Below, piece by piece: positions 20,207 to 31,392 of a DNA stretch of 64,000 nt. A program made the position numbers and the translations under genes. A model generated the notes under the pieces. That model worked only from the letters and a program-made list of their open reading frames with translations, was not told the DNA's origin and did no database searches. Origin of the DNA: Niebla homalea (taxonomy: Eukaryota; Ascomycota; Lecanoromycetes; Lecanorales; Ramalinaceae). Positions within the stretch are counted from its first letter, which is position 1. The number at the start of each line of letters is the position of its first letter. The stretch lies in contig JAHGAU010000012.1 of the NCBI GenBank assembly GCA_019925105.1, forward strand, positions 310,001 to 374,000. Reading direction: 5' to 3'.

Positions 20207-22215
20207 TCACACCAACTCCCCCCGCCCCGCCCGCCCCCAATCCCCCTCCTGATCCCGACTCAACAACGTCAAATACCCCTGCAACCAGACCCTCTGCCCG
20301 CGTGGCACCACCTCGACCCTACTCGCCGCACTGACCAACAACCGCATCTGCGACATACAGGCGACGACCCGCGGACCGGGGGGGATGGGCACTTGGTGCA
20401 GACCCGCGGAGCCCGGGGCGTGCGGGTAGTGGGGCAGCATGGCGGACGGGTTGTGCGGGGCGAGGAGGTAGGGGATCGAGCAGCAGAGGGCGGCGACGTG
20501 GGTGCGGATCTTGGTGGTGGCGGTGTGGGCGAGGGTGGTGAGGTGGTGGGTCGGGGTTGGGAGGGGGGAGGAGGGCGAGGAGGGCGAGGAGGGCGGCCGC
20601 CCCCGACCACTATGCACCCGAGTCTGTAGGAATTGCGCCATTCGCAGGATGGAGAGGAGGAGTTGGATGCGGACGAGGCGCCAGGCGTTGCAGAAGGTGG
20701 CTTGGGGGAGGGAGTGGTAGATGTCGATGCGTTCGGGGTAGGTTTCTGGCGGCTGGGTGGTGCCGGCGCGATCCGTTGGGTTCACGGTTGCGGCAGGCGA
20801 GTGCTGTTGTTCTTGTTGTTGTTGTTGCGGCTTCGATGGGGCGTTGCGCAATTTCAACGACTTCAGTGGTTTTCTGTGCTCTCGCCACGAGGGCCATTCG
20901 GCTAGGATGTCATCTTCGGCCAGGGAGTCGTGCATGATGGATGTGGCTTCCTCTACACATCGGCAACCGTGGGCTGCACAGGCCTGGGGATCGTGAGATC
21001 TCGAGGTCAGGATCTTCTGCCGCTGCAAGATGTCTGGGAGCCGGATGGATTGGCGTGACAGCAGGTAGAAGTCATCAAATTCATCGTCATTTTCTTTGTC
21101 GATGGAGGACCAGGGCATGTGCTCTGCAAATCTAATAAGTGGTGCTGTATCCGCTATCTCTATGGCGTGATATATCTATCAAATTGAGTGAGCAAGGTCC
21201 AGTGACATCTGGAGTATTGTGAAAAAGTAGGACTTTCTGGTTGACTCACCACATCGATTTTGATGTATGAAAGAAGTCTGCGGGATAGCTTTGTCCCGAA
21301 AGACTGCGGTGACCGCATGTTTGCCAAGGCCATCAGACCCTGTGTATGAACATATCTTTTGTACGGTTCAAGTGCGAGGCCTCTTGTGTGCTTAGAGACA
21401 CTGTCAGTCATTCGTATCCCCAGGTGGTGGAAGTTTCGGTAGACTTAAGGACATACCTCCCACATGCCCAATAGCAAGACTGCTATCAAGACCTCGTCCT
21501 GGCACACCGCGCTCGGATCCTGTATCATCGTGTTGACAAGCTGGGTCGTCTTCATATACTCGTTGATCGCAAGTCTCTTGTAGTGACATCTACGTGGATC
21601 CAAAGAAATGAAACTGTATGAGATTGCCAGCGCAGCTTTCCTCACAACGGACGTATTAGGTGATCTGATATATAGTTCCTCGAGGCTATCCGTCCAGTAG
21701 CCGCTTAGCATTGGTATCATGTGCACAAAGTAGAAGCTAAGTGCCTCTTCATCCGGAGTCTCGGGCACAGGTGTTGTTAGCGTTGCAAAAGCCTCTCTAC
21801 ACAACACTTCGGTATTGGAGAAATCGGTAGGAAAACTTTGTTGATTTGGGATGTCTTGGAATTTGAATCCAGAATTGTGTTTATCCGTGCTGTTTGCTCC
21901 GTAAATCTGCATCGATTGAACAGTGACTTGACAAGTAGCGGCTTTTCTCAATCTCCGCGTCCTCCTCCTCAGCTCACATTGCTGTTCTTGTACCATTGGA
22001 TGATCATCGCGAAAAGTGTCGTATCCAGGACAGGAAGTTTTGCCTTTGGAACATCGCTTACATTTAGGCTTTTCACCATCGCACTGGATGCCAGCGAGTG
22101 TGATCAGGATTGTGTACACTCACTAAAATGTACCACGACCGCTCCTGCAAACACTCACCTTGACTTTGCGAGCACGGCACCTGATGCAGCCAGTGCTGAG
22201 CCCACGGTTGACCAT
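20207..22215 (-). CDS. Zn2Cys6 transcription factor
   Basis: Exon 1 (22215-22159) encodes MVNRGLSTGCIRCRARKVK and joins across a 75-nt intron to CDGEKPKCKRCSKGKTSCPGY. This gives the full C-x2-C-x6-C-x5-6-C-x2-C-x6-C binuclear zinc cluster. Exon 2 runs to about 21457, a third exon covers about 21388-21250 (YKRYVHTQGLMALANMRS), and the last runs from about 21165 to 20207. The total is about 590 residues. The middle part (SFYFVHMIPMLSGYW, LDPRRCHYKRLAINEY) is the fungal-specific regulatory domain of the Fungal_trans_2 kind. A QQQQQEQQ tract lies near the C-terminal third. Targets cannot be told from sequence; no biosynthetic neighbour is adjacent. The exon 2-3 acceptor appears to be AAG rather than CAG/TAG and is uncertain. 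Confidence 0.85.
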
Positions 22216-25200
22216 CTTACTTGAAGCGAAGCGCAACAATTTACTAAAGCGGCAGAGTCACCAGATAAGCTGCAAAACTAGCCCCTTTCCAAGCCTTGAT
22301 CCTCGAATTTGACCAAGAGAAGTGAACGGCCGGCCCAACCCAGGTTGAAAGAAAAAGATCGAGCGCTGATGACCAAACTTCTCAACTTACCCTTAGGAAA
22401 TAGAGCACCTATATACTTCATAGCACAAGCCCCCAGCTTACAACCCGTCAGCCATGCGAAGAAAGCCTGCAGAGAGATAAGATGGTGCCATTGGGTGACG
22501 TTGTACATATAAGCGCATAGAGGCGCGACCAAGCGAGCCAACCATGATCATATCTCGCAAAGAACCCCTATTTGGGTATGGCTGACACGATGAAGGGAGG
22601 GGAAAGAAGACTGTAATTTGCACGACACAAATGCTTTGCCAGAGGACTTCCAGCTCTGGCGTCTAAGTCATACACTGAACGCAAAATGAATTTACCACTA
22701 AAGCCTCTTCCCCGAATCATGAGAACCCATGCTGAGCGTTGCCAAAATAAGGCTCATGTCCTGGAACCAAAGTGAGCAAGTATGACCGATTTCACTTTCT
22801 GCATCGCCCAAGGATTTGCTCGCGCTGTTGCAAAGGTTCGATCCTGATCGCCGGCAACCCACCTAGCTAGGTGAGGGCTCCTGATCTTCAGGGCACAAGA
22901 TAGCAGCCGAGCTCAAATAAGCTGTCAATATGGGAAAAAGGAGAGTATAAGAAGCAATCAAGGATCACGGTCCGAGTAGTATGAACACTTTGCTGAGTTT
23001 TCATAGCAAAGAGAAGCGATCATTTCGTACCGACCTTAACATATACTACGTAGACTAGGTCAAGAAGCGAGAGCAACATGTGTCTAGAGTTCGGAGAGGA
23101 TAGGTTGTGGAATGCTGTCAATGACAGGTCGAAATGTTCAGAGCAACAGTAAGGCCTTGGGGCTCAAACAGAGCCGCCTGGCAGTGTCATATCCTGCATC
23201 CATAGGCACAATTCGTCATCGACATCATCAAAGCAGGGCTTTTTAGCCAAATTGACATAGAGCATGGAGTCAAATGCTGGAATTGGACATCTGTTGTTTT
23301 ACGAGGGAATATTGACAAGGCGCAATTGGAGCGTGAAAAAGCAGAGAACTATCAAAGGGAAAAGACGCCAGGCCTGGTGGGCTAGAGCAGGTCTGGGAAT
23401 TCGTGTGGCCCATATGCTCACTCCGTCTATCCTGTCCTTTGTACAATCAAAAATTCCCGCTGAAACCTTCCTAGATTCAGAGGCTGTTGAAAATTGATTC
23501 AGGTCTCCCAATGGAAGCCTAAACGTCTGCAGCCGGATGTCCTGCCCTTCTGCGATGGAAGGTGGTGTTCCGAATGATGGGATGTTATTCTGCTTGGTCA
23601 CAAGACGAGGTTCATGTAGCTGCCGAGAGGTGTGGTCAGTTGTATTTGAGCACATTTCGTTTAATCTTGACCCTGCCACAAGTGTCGAAAAGGCAAGTGC
23701 TCATCATACACTATCACGACACAGCATGATGGTCACGTAATCTCGGCTACACACGGAGAGATATATAAAAGCACGCGCAAAGGATGTGAGGATGCTCTAG
23801 CGATATTGCGGAGACCCAGATCTGCCGTTGAAAACAGCTAGCCGACCGGAGGCTGCCAGAAAGAAGGTCAAAACCGCAATTGTGCTTTCGGTTGTATGCG
23901 TGGGAGGCACCAATCCGTAATGAGACAGGTGAGCTGATAGAATTTTCGAGGTCTTCACATGTGAATGCCGTGGTGGTAGCTTTGTGGCACCATTTGCAAA
24001 GCATCTTCGTTGTTCCTAACGAAAAGAGGTAAGATTTCGCTCGGATGCACTCTTATACAAGCACTGAAGATAAACATAAATGGGGCTATGTCTGCTATTT
24101 TCATTGAATTGGCGTATTTGACAAGATTATGATGTTGCTAGCCTGCGCCATGCCACGTCAGCTTTTTCATAACATTAATTTGCGGTGTTGAAAGTCGTTG
24201 AAGCTTACCGTGCACGGCTGAAACCTCACGCATCAAAGCAGGCGTCTTTTGACGGTGCCTGGAGCGTGACATCAGAAGCATGGCGTAGCAGAAGATGACA
24301 CTATACCTGGTAGTAAACACGGCAATCCTACCGTGGAAGAGGGCAGTCAACCTTGCTGAGACGTTGCTCATCCGCAACAGCCTTCTAGTGCACATTCAAT
24401 ACGTTTCAATCTGGTCGCATTATCTTGGGCTGCAGCACAATCGTCACGAAGCTTCAGAGCTCTCATCGCGTTCCTGCATTGCTGACAGCATCTCACCATT
24501 TGCACAGATACGGAAAGTCTTTAAGGCGCATTGATGACAGGTTCCTGCAATATGTCCGGCTGACCACCCCCTCAGGATATCGGGTTCTTGTACTCGTACA
24601 AGCATGTTGCTTGCAATCACTTACGCCTGCTTATGACATACGGCAAGCACAAAGTTTTCCAACGGTGTCGATCAAGGGTTCACTAGATGCGGGCGGTCGT
24701 ACAAAGTATCCGAGTAACGGTTCGTTTGTGCCGCAAAAGGATTGATCCATTTGGCCAATCAATATTGGCCACAAGGCACCGCAACCGAAATTAGCATAAG
24801 CAATTGCAACCCGCCACGCCAAGGGCAATCTCGTTATGCAGGCTATGGGAGCGGGTTATGGGATCATACCTGTCGATCAACTGCCTCCCAACTTCCCAAG
24901 GGTCTTTACAACAGCAAAGGCGGCTGAAACACAATTACCGGCCTTTCAGTAATCCCAAGACTGCGCGGCTCGGGGGTCCTCCTTTTCCGCCCCCAGTGAG
25001 ACATTGCTCCTACCCAATGATCGCTCGACGCCAAGACAGCTAGACAGCATTAGGATGACCGGTGCATTTAATGATGCCCATTCTGCCAGAAGGCGGGACA
25101 CTTAGCGTTGACATTGAGGCTCTTAGTAGCTGTCAGCCATCAGGAAATGATGATGATCCTTATAACGGGATGCATATACAACTGCTTTCGCCCCCCATGC

Positions 25201-25599
25201 CTCTCCGCCTTCTGCAGATATCATGCGTGACGATCACCGCCGCGGGAAGCCTTGTCTTGCTGCCTGCTCCACTTGGTAGTTGGTGGAGGGCCAAAGGGAA
25301 AGTGTCTTGCTTCATTCCTGGGCCTCCAACAATCAGGCTGTAGATACATTATCCAAGAGATGACCTTGTGGGTATGGCTGACGTCTTAGCCCTCACACTC
25401 CTTTTCAAGATTCTGGATATATAAGTCTGGCTTGCCCAACCTTTAGAATCTACTCCATTATCCCTTCTTTCATGCAGATGACCATTCCTTTCCAGACATT
25501 CCTTCTTTCAAGCAGATGACCATTCCTTTCCATACATTCCTACAAGACTTCTCACATCTCTTGTGACTTACATTCATTAAATTGGGACCTTCGCTCAAG
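22216..25599. other. 3.4-kb gene-poor stretch
   Basis: I find no supported gene. A minus-strand frame at 24828-24631 (AYANFGCGALWPILIGQMDQ) has a membrane-like composition but no family I can name and no continuation across splice sites. The last 150 bp hold the leader of the downstream secreted-protein gene, including a 38-bp tandem duplication. The stretch may contain decayed genes. Confidence 0.35.
25462..25538 (+). repeat. 38-bp tandem duplication in a gene leader
   Basis: Two adjacent copies of a unit with the core GCAGATGACCATTCCTTTCC occupy 25462-25500 and 25501-25538, differing at two positions. They lie 62-138 bp upstream of the ATG at 25600, probably in the 5' leader. Confidence 0.7.
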
Positions 25600-28167
25600 A
25601 TGCACGCTCATTCAAAATCATCATGGCTCTTGGCCGCCGCCACTGCCTTTTGGGCACAAACCATCGCCTACCCAACCAGTCCGCCCAGACTCGATACTCA
25701 GTCAGTGGGACCTAAGGTACTTCGTCCCATTAGCATCCGTGACTATGAAACAGCCGTCGGTCTTCATCGGCGGGATGAAGAGGACTTCTCGGACCTCAAT
25801 ATGCAGACACAGTCTCAACTCATATACGGGAGTCCAGGAAGTAAGCTATTTTTCTATCAGGCAGATCCTGGAGTAACACGTTCATATGATACTGACAAAG
25901 TACTTGCAGATAACGGCCAAGTGCTCCTCGCCAACATGACCCTATACGCTCCAGACGGGCTGCAGATGATCATGATGGAGCGCTTCGAAGGTCTGACAAC
26001 TGCTGTCGACTGCAAAGGTGACGATGGCAGCATGTCACTCACCTTCAAATCGCAGGAGGCGTTCAATTATGCGCTCAAAACATGGTCTTACATCAATCAG
26101 AATGACAATGACAAATTTCTTCTAATAGCTAATCACGATGGCTGCGGACCGGACGACCAAAGGCAGCCATACTTAATCACCAAGGTGACTGAGGATACCC
26201 AAGACCTGACAACTTTCCTCACTGCACAGGTAGCTCCTTGGTCAGATGTAGCCGGTACCTATGACCTCGATATCGGCAAAGCATATCCAAGCGCTCCGTC
26301 TGCCCACAAGCTGATGAAAAAGGGTCTTTTGGGCGGCCTATTACGGGGAGATGCCGACCTGAGCAAGAGCGTCACATTTCCGATGAACGTCGGTACGGAA
26401 GGCCAACGTACGAACATCTACACTGATTCAAAGGGTCGCTTGAAGCTTGATTGCGTCAACTGCTATGTTACAGGGACCTTCCAGGTCACGGGTCATTTGC
26501 AAGTCGAAAGTTGGAAGCTCAAAGATTTCAGCATCGATGCATCGCCATCTGGCTTTGCCGCTGAGCTCGAAATGGAAGCACTCATTACTGCCAACGACAG
26601 TCCAGACCATCTACAATTCTCCAAGGAACTTTTCTCCTTCCCAATTCCTGACGCCGGGATTGAGGTGCCCAAAATTATGAAGCTTGGAGCCACACTATCA
26701 TACGATGTTGGCGCAGGCATTTCTTTTCAGGGCACCGGAACGGTTGATTTTGGTCTCAAGAGTACAATACCAGATTCAGCCAAAGCAGTCCTCGATCTCG
26801 GAGGGGCAGGTCAGAGCAGTGCAACAGGCTTCACCAGTACTTTGGATCCACTCTTTGACGTCAAGCAGCTGTCTGCTTCAGTCACACTCTCTGCCTTCTC
26901 GCAGCCCAAGCTTTCGTTTGGCATTGAGCTGACTAAGATCGGCAAAGCCGATGTTTCTCTCTCACTTAAGCTTCCTGAGGTGTCCGCCACTCTTGAAGCG
27001 GATTATGACGAGTCCGGAGTGTGCAGTCAGAATTCAGGATCATCCAAGACCGGCGTCAAATTGAGCAGTGAAATCACTGTTGAATTAGATGCGGATGCTG
27101 AACTTCAATTTGGCGATGATAATCCGTCCTGGAACAAGAAGCTTTGGGGATGGTCACAACCATTGCCTGGAGCCTGTTTCCCGATCGATATTCCCGGCAT
27201 TGGGTCAACACCCTCGAACGCTACCCAGGTTCCGACTCTACCTTCTGCTAGCCTCACTGCCACGGCATCTAGTACAGGAAGCATTGCGGCAAATGGTAGC
27301 TCAGCTACGTCGATCACTTATTCTGTCCCTTCCGCTGTGCCTATCAGGAGTAAAAGCAACTCACTTTACCTACCCTCGGGGTTTACTCGGGCAAGCAACG
27401 GGTCTGCCACCAGTGCCGCAGGATCTTCTGGTGCCACTCAATCCAGAAGCACAGGTGTGCCGACGTCCACGTCCATGTCCAGTGGAAACTTAACAGTAAG
27501 CAGCACCAGATCAGGAAACGCGGGCGGACCTACAGGGGTATCAAATGGAGGCTCATCGAGCAATGGGACCTCCGCAAACCCGGGACTACCAACCAATACG
27601 TCAAATCGACTATTACCGTCGGGCAACAGTTATACTGTAATGAGCGTCAGCGGATCCCGCAGCACGGACTCTGCAGCCCCGACGGTGCTGGCACTGCAAA
27701 TGAGACAGCCACCACGTCAAGATCTTCTTTCAAAGGCACAAGCACTGCATCATCGATGATGGCATCATACAGGATCGGCCATCTCAGGTGCATCCGCCGC
27801 TGGTACTGAGACTTTGCGCTCGTCTCGCTTCTCAGCTACTGCTTCAGCCACCGTGGTTACTTCACTGATCCAACCATCGCACTCAACCACGACTTCTTCT
27901 CCATTTTCATCGTCCTTGTCCTCTATATCCCCATCTAATTCCCCCAGCTCGTCTCCTACATCACACACATCACACATCCCAGCATCTGCAATGACAACGA
28001 CACCATCTTCTCCTCTAAGCCACACCCCTGCCCCATATGCAGCGACACCAAACACGAAATCTTTATCCTCAACAAGAAACCAGACCTCCACTGGGACGCC
28101 TGTGACAGCTGGTGGAGGATGCAAGATGAAGCGAAGCGAGAATGGGAAGAGGATGTTGGTATGCTGA
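25600..28167 (+). CDS. large secreted protein with Ser/Thr-rich tail (DUF7029/DUF7223-like)
   Basis: From ATG 25600 one frame runs to 27759 (719 residues). A signal peptide (MHAHSKSSWLLAAATAFWAQ) and a probable pro-segment ending HRRDEEDF come first. Two globular beta-rich regions follow: about residues 50-210, and about 260-500 with KLDCVNCYVTGTFQVTG and KLWGWSQPLPGACFPIDIPG. This layout matches the secreted fungal DUF7029 plus DUF7223 proteins, whose function is unknown. From about residue 520 it is Ser/Thr/Gly/Asn-rich. The Ser/Thr composition does not stop at 27759: it continues in the +1 frame (GAGTANETATTSRSS) and then in a third frame from about 27770 to 28167 (SSPFSSSLSSISPSNSPSSS). 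The tail is therefore split by two frame changes or by an intron I could not place. No GPI signal is seen. Confidence 0.7.
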
Positions 28168-28921
28168 TTTTCACCATCGTTGTTGGAATGTGATACTCAT
28201 TGTATTTGAAACTCATGTATTACTAGTTGGTTCACCATTATTTCGGGTTTGTTCGGGGTTGGAGGGAAAGGTGGATCGGATAGAATGTTTGATGAATCGT
28301 TGAGACGGCTTGAGCACTGCTCTCAATATATATCGTGCTATGTGATACGATAACAAGTGAGCTTTCTCTCTTCGTGGCATTCCCAGAGCGTTCAGAAGAT
28401 CTTGAGAGCTTTAATGGTATCTTCAAGAGCCTGCCTTCAAAAACCCTAATGAGGCTTAGCTCGTACAAGAAGATTTGCCGCCCTAGTCGTACCGTCGTCT
28501 CTTGAGCATACTCGCAAGACTCGTAATCCGTACGTGCTATGTAAAAAGGATTCCGACAGATCCACACGCAACAGAGTCGATACAAAGGACGATTATGACC
28601 GCTAATGCAAGGCCGTTAACAAATGGCCCTTCGGCTGGTGCGCCCCGACCAAGTGCTCGGATGATGAGATGATGACGTCGAGCCCCGAATGTGGGGGGAT
28701 GCAGAGTATGATCAGCGCGCACAAGTGCCATATGGCTCTCAGGCTGGTGGAACTGATGAATTCTTTCCTACTACGAGTAGACTCACCTTAGCCCCTAGCC
28801 TTCCTCTTGAGATCTCTGTTGCCACCTCAGATCAAAACATAAACAGCCTTCACCACATTCACTCCCATCGGCTACCCACATACCATTTTCAGGGCAACAA
28901 TACCTCCTCATACGTTTCAAT
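28168..28921. other. intergenic region upstream of the alcohol dehydrogenase
   Basis: It holds the 3' flank of the secreted-protein gene and the promoter of the dehydrogenase. No TATA box or gene is convincing. A minus-strand frame (28585-28238) shows no recognisable motif. Confidence 0.4.
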
Positions 28922-30417
28922 ATGGCCATGTCACAAGCTGCCTCCTTACTGGAGAAGGCCCTTGGGCACGGCAAGAATGCCATCACTGAGCAGGACATGA
29001 CCAATGCTGCGCGCGACCGCGAGAAGTACGCAGATCCGTCGGGGGAGACGATGAAAGCACTGGCCTGGATGGGCAAGAATGACGTCCAAGTCCGTACGTC
29101 TACATATCGAGCATCCTAGGCTCCAATCACCGCTCTCCCATCCCTTCCCACACCAAATACACCCTTTGCTGCCCCTTAGCCCTTCCAACCAAAGACAGTC
29201 AAGCTGACCATCCTTGCCCCCTTCCAGTCGAAGTCCCCAAACCCCGCGTGATCGAACCACAAGACGTCATCCTCAAAGTCACCGGCTCCACCATCTGCGG
29301 CTCCGACCTGCACCTCCTCCACGGCACCGTCGTCGAGATGCAAAAAGGCGACATCCTCGGCCACGAATTCTGCGGCCGCGTCGACTCCGTCGGCCCCGAA
29401 GTCAAATCCCTGAAACCCGGCCAGCGCGTCGTGGCCTCCTTCCAGATCGCGTGCGGAGATTGTCAGTACTGTCAGCGGAAGCAGTCATCGCAGTGCGAGC
29501 GCACCAACGCCAACACGATCGAGAACGCCATGTATGGGGGCCGCACGGCGGGGATGTTCGGATACAGTCATTTCACGGGGGGGTTTGCGGGGGGCCAGGC
29601 GGAGTATGTGCGGGTGCCGTTCGGGAACGTGAACCTCCTCCCGCTGCCGGATGATGTGCCGGATGAGAAAGCACTCTACCTCAGCGACGTGCTCGCCACG
29701 AGTTGGAACTGCGTGGTCGATACGGGCGTCAAGGACGGGGATGTGGTCGCCATCTGGGGCGCCGGTCCCGTCGGCGTCATGTGCGCGGAGATGTCCTTCA
29801 CCAACGGCGCCAAACGTGTCATCGTCATCGACGGCGGGTCGGGTGCCTGGCGACTCGACCACGTCAAATCCAAACTACCGAAAGTAGAAACCCTGGACTT
29901 CACCAAACTCCCCAAAGGCGAATCCGTCACCAGCCAGCTCAAGAACATGGTCCCTGGCGGCGGCCCCGACGTCGCCCTCGAATGCGTAGCGGGCGAGTAC
30001 GCCAAGGGATGGGGACACTACTTCGAGATGCTCCTGGGCATGGAGACCGACACCAGCGAAATCATCAACGAGATGATCACCTCGGTCAAGAACTACGGTC
30101 GCTGCGGCATCACAGGCGTGTACGTCGGATTCACGAACCACTTCAACATCGGGTCCCTGATGGAGCGTGGGATCCGGTTGATCGGCAACGGTCAGGCACC
30201 CGTGCACATGTATTGGGAGAAGCTGTTGCAGATGATCCGGGAGGGCAAGACGGACCCGGGGATCATGCTGACGCACCGCGTGGACGTGGCCGAGTTCGAT
30301 GAGCTGTACAAGGTCTTCGATAAGCGGGAGATGGGGATGCAGAAGGTGTTTGTGCAGACGCGGTTCAGTGATCCCGTCGCGCAGGGGACGCCAGAACTCA
30401 CGAAATTGAAAGGGTAA
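28922..30417 (+). CDS. zinc-dependent alcohol dehydrogenase (medium-chain, formaldehyde/threonine dehydrogenase-like)
   Basis: Exons 28922-29093 and 29228-30417 join across a 134-nt intron to 453 residues. The catalytic-zinc segment TICGSDLHLLHG and GHEFCGRVDSVGPEV and the structural-zinc lobe CGDCQYCQRKQSSQC are intact. The Rossmann motif VAIWGAGPVGVMCAEM is followed by VIVIDGGS. A long insertion around YAKGWGHYFEMLLGMETDTS is typical of the FDH-like subgroup related to glutathione-independent formaldehyde dehydrogenases. The N-terminal extension of about 45 residues (MAMSQAASLLEKALG) contains no obvious targeting signal. Substrate is not predictable. The coding sequence is strikingly GC-rich at third positions, as in a well-expressed gene. 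Confidence 0.9.
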
Positions 30418-30519
30418 GAGTAAGAATAAGAATCGAGAATGTATGTAAAGGATTGAAAAACACAACATGGGAGACACTTTCTAGTTTCGAAGCCTCCCGA
30501 TCCAAACTCTCTCTCTCAC

Positions 30520-30903
30520 TCACACACATGCCCCAAAATCAGGAAAACAACTCATCCCACTCCACCACCCCCACCCCCTTCCCCTTCCATCAACCCCTCC
30601 TCCACATCCTGGCTGAGCACATCCCCCCACCTCCACCTCCACCTCCTCATCATCCATCTCAACAAAATCCTCACACTCCTCCCAATCCAGCACCCCGTCC
30701 CCGTCTCCACACCCCTCCATCAAATCCTCCCCCACCACCTCCACCTCCTCATCATCCAGCTCAACAAAATCCTCACACTCCTCCCAATCCAGCACCCCAT
30801 CCCCGTCCCCACATCCCTCCATCAAATCTTCCTCCACCTCTGACTCCGACTCCGACGGCTCCCACCAATAACTCATGGGGAGCGGGGTTGACGTGGTAGC
30901 CAT
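30520..30903 (-). CDS. small acidic protein with duplicated EF-hand-like unit
   Basis: The 127-residue frame contains a 34-residue unit repeated twice in tandem, encoded by two 102-bp copies starting at 30641 and 30743. Each unit reads EDLMEGCGDGDGVLDWEE then CEDFVE and an acidic run. CGDGDGVLDWEE fits the 12-residue EF-hand loop pattern except that position 1 is Cys instead of Asp. The opposite strand is only Pro/Ser low complexity, so this strand is the better candidate. The C-terminus is Gly/Cys-rich (GCAQPGCGGGVDGRG). An alternating TATATATGTATATATG lies about 170 bp upstream (31074-31089). It could also be a non-coding minisatellite that happens to be open. Confidence 0.45.
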   Translation of the reverse strand: MATTSTPLPMSYWWEPSESESEVEEDLMEGCGDGDGVLDWEECEDFVELDDEEVEVVGEDLMEGCGDGDGVLDWEECEDFVEMDDEEVEVEVGGCAQPGCGGGVDGRGRGWGWWSGMSCFPDFGACV

Positions 30904-31055
30904 GATTGTGGGGAGTAGTGGAGGAGGAGGAAATGGGTTGTGGGAAGTGACTGGTAAGTGGTTGGTGAGACGTTTTGACGGGTTTGAATGGGGGGTTTGG
31001 TTTGGAGTAGGAAGGGTGGGGGGAATGATGTGGGAATTTCTATTGGACTGGTGGG

Positions 31056-31392
31056 TTTTGAAGTGAGGAATGTATATATATGTATATATGGATTTGTGTT
31101 TTGGAGCGGTGGTTGACTCATGCTGCTATGGTCTCCGTATTGCTGCGGTATGCATAGGGAATGGGCGCGACGGGCACCGTAGGAAGGATAATTTTGGCAA
31201 CCGTTTCGTACCTGCGTTTTCACTTGAACTCAATATTTTTTGATAATAAGAGTGACGGAGTGATGATCGTCCGCTCAGCTATTCTCACAGTATATCCTTT
31301 GTAAAAAGTCAAAGCTTAGTTGTAATTATAAGGGTTCTGGTTGGTGAAACGTAATGGTTATATGGCCTTCAACATTTCGAATTCCCTTAAAG
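31056..31392. other. intergenic stretch
   Basis: It contains TATATATGTATATATG near 31074, upstream of the small acidic protein gene, and the 3' flank of the decarboxylase gene. Nothing else is seen. Confidence 0.4.

Noticed and set aside
20269..20937. Long open frames on the plus strand opposite the Zn2Cys6 gene
   Set aside because: They are Gly/Arg-rich shadows of a GC-rich coding region; the minus strand carries the recognisable zinc cluster and regulatory domain.
22825..22850. GGTTCGATCC resembling a tRNA B box
   Set aside because: No T stem, anticodon arm or acceptor stem can be drawn around it.
24138..24828. Membrane transporter relic on the minus strand
   Set aside because: Hydrophobic stretches exist, but no family motif, splice-consistent continuation or start could be found.
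29214..30302. Open frames in other phases within the alcohol dehydrogenase gene
   Set aside because: Arg/Pro/His-rich translations are antisense or frame shadows of the GC-rich dehydrogenase exon.
30453..30899. Pro-rich plus-strand protein
   Set aside because: It is the complement of the tandem acidic repeat; composition is pure low complexity, so the minus strand is preferred.
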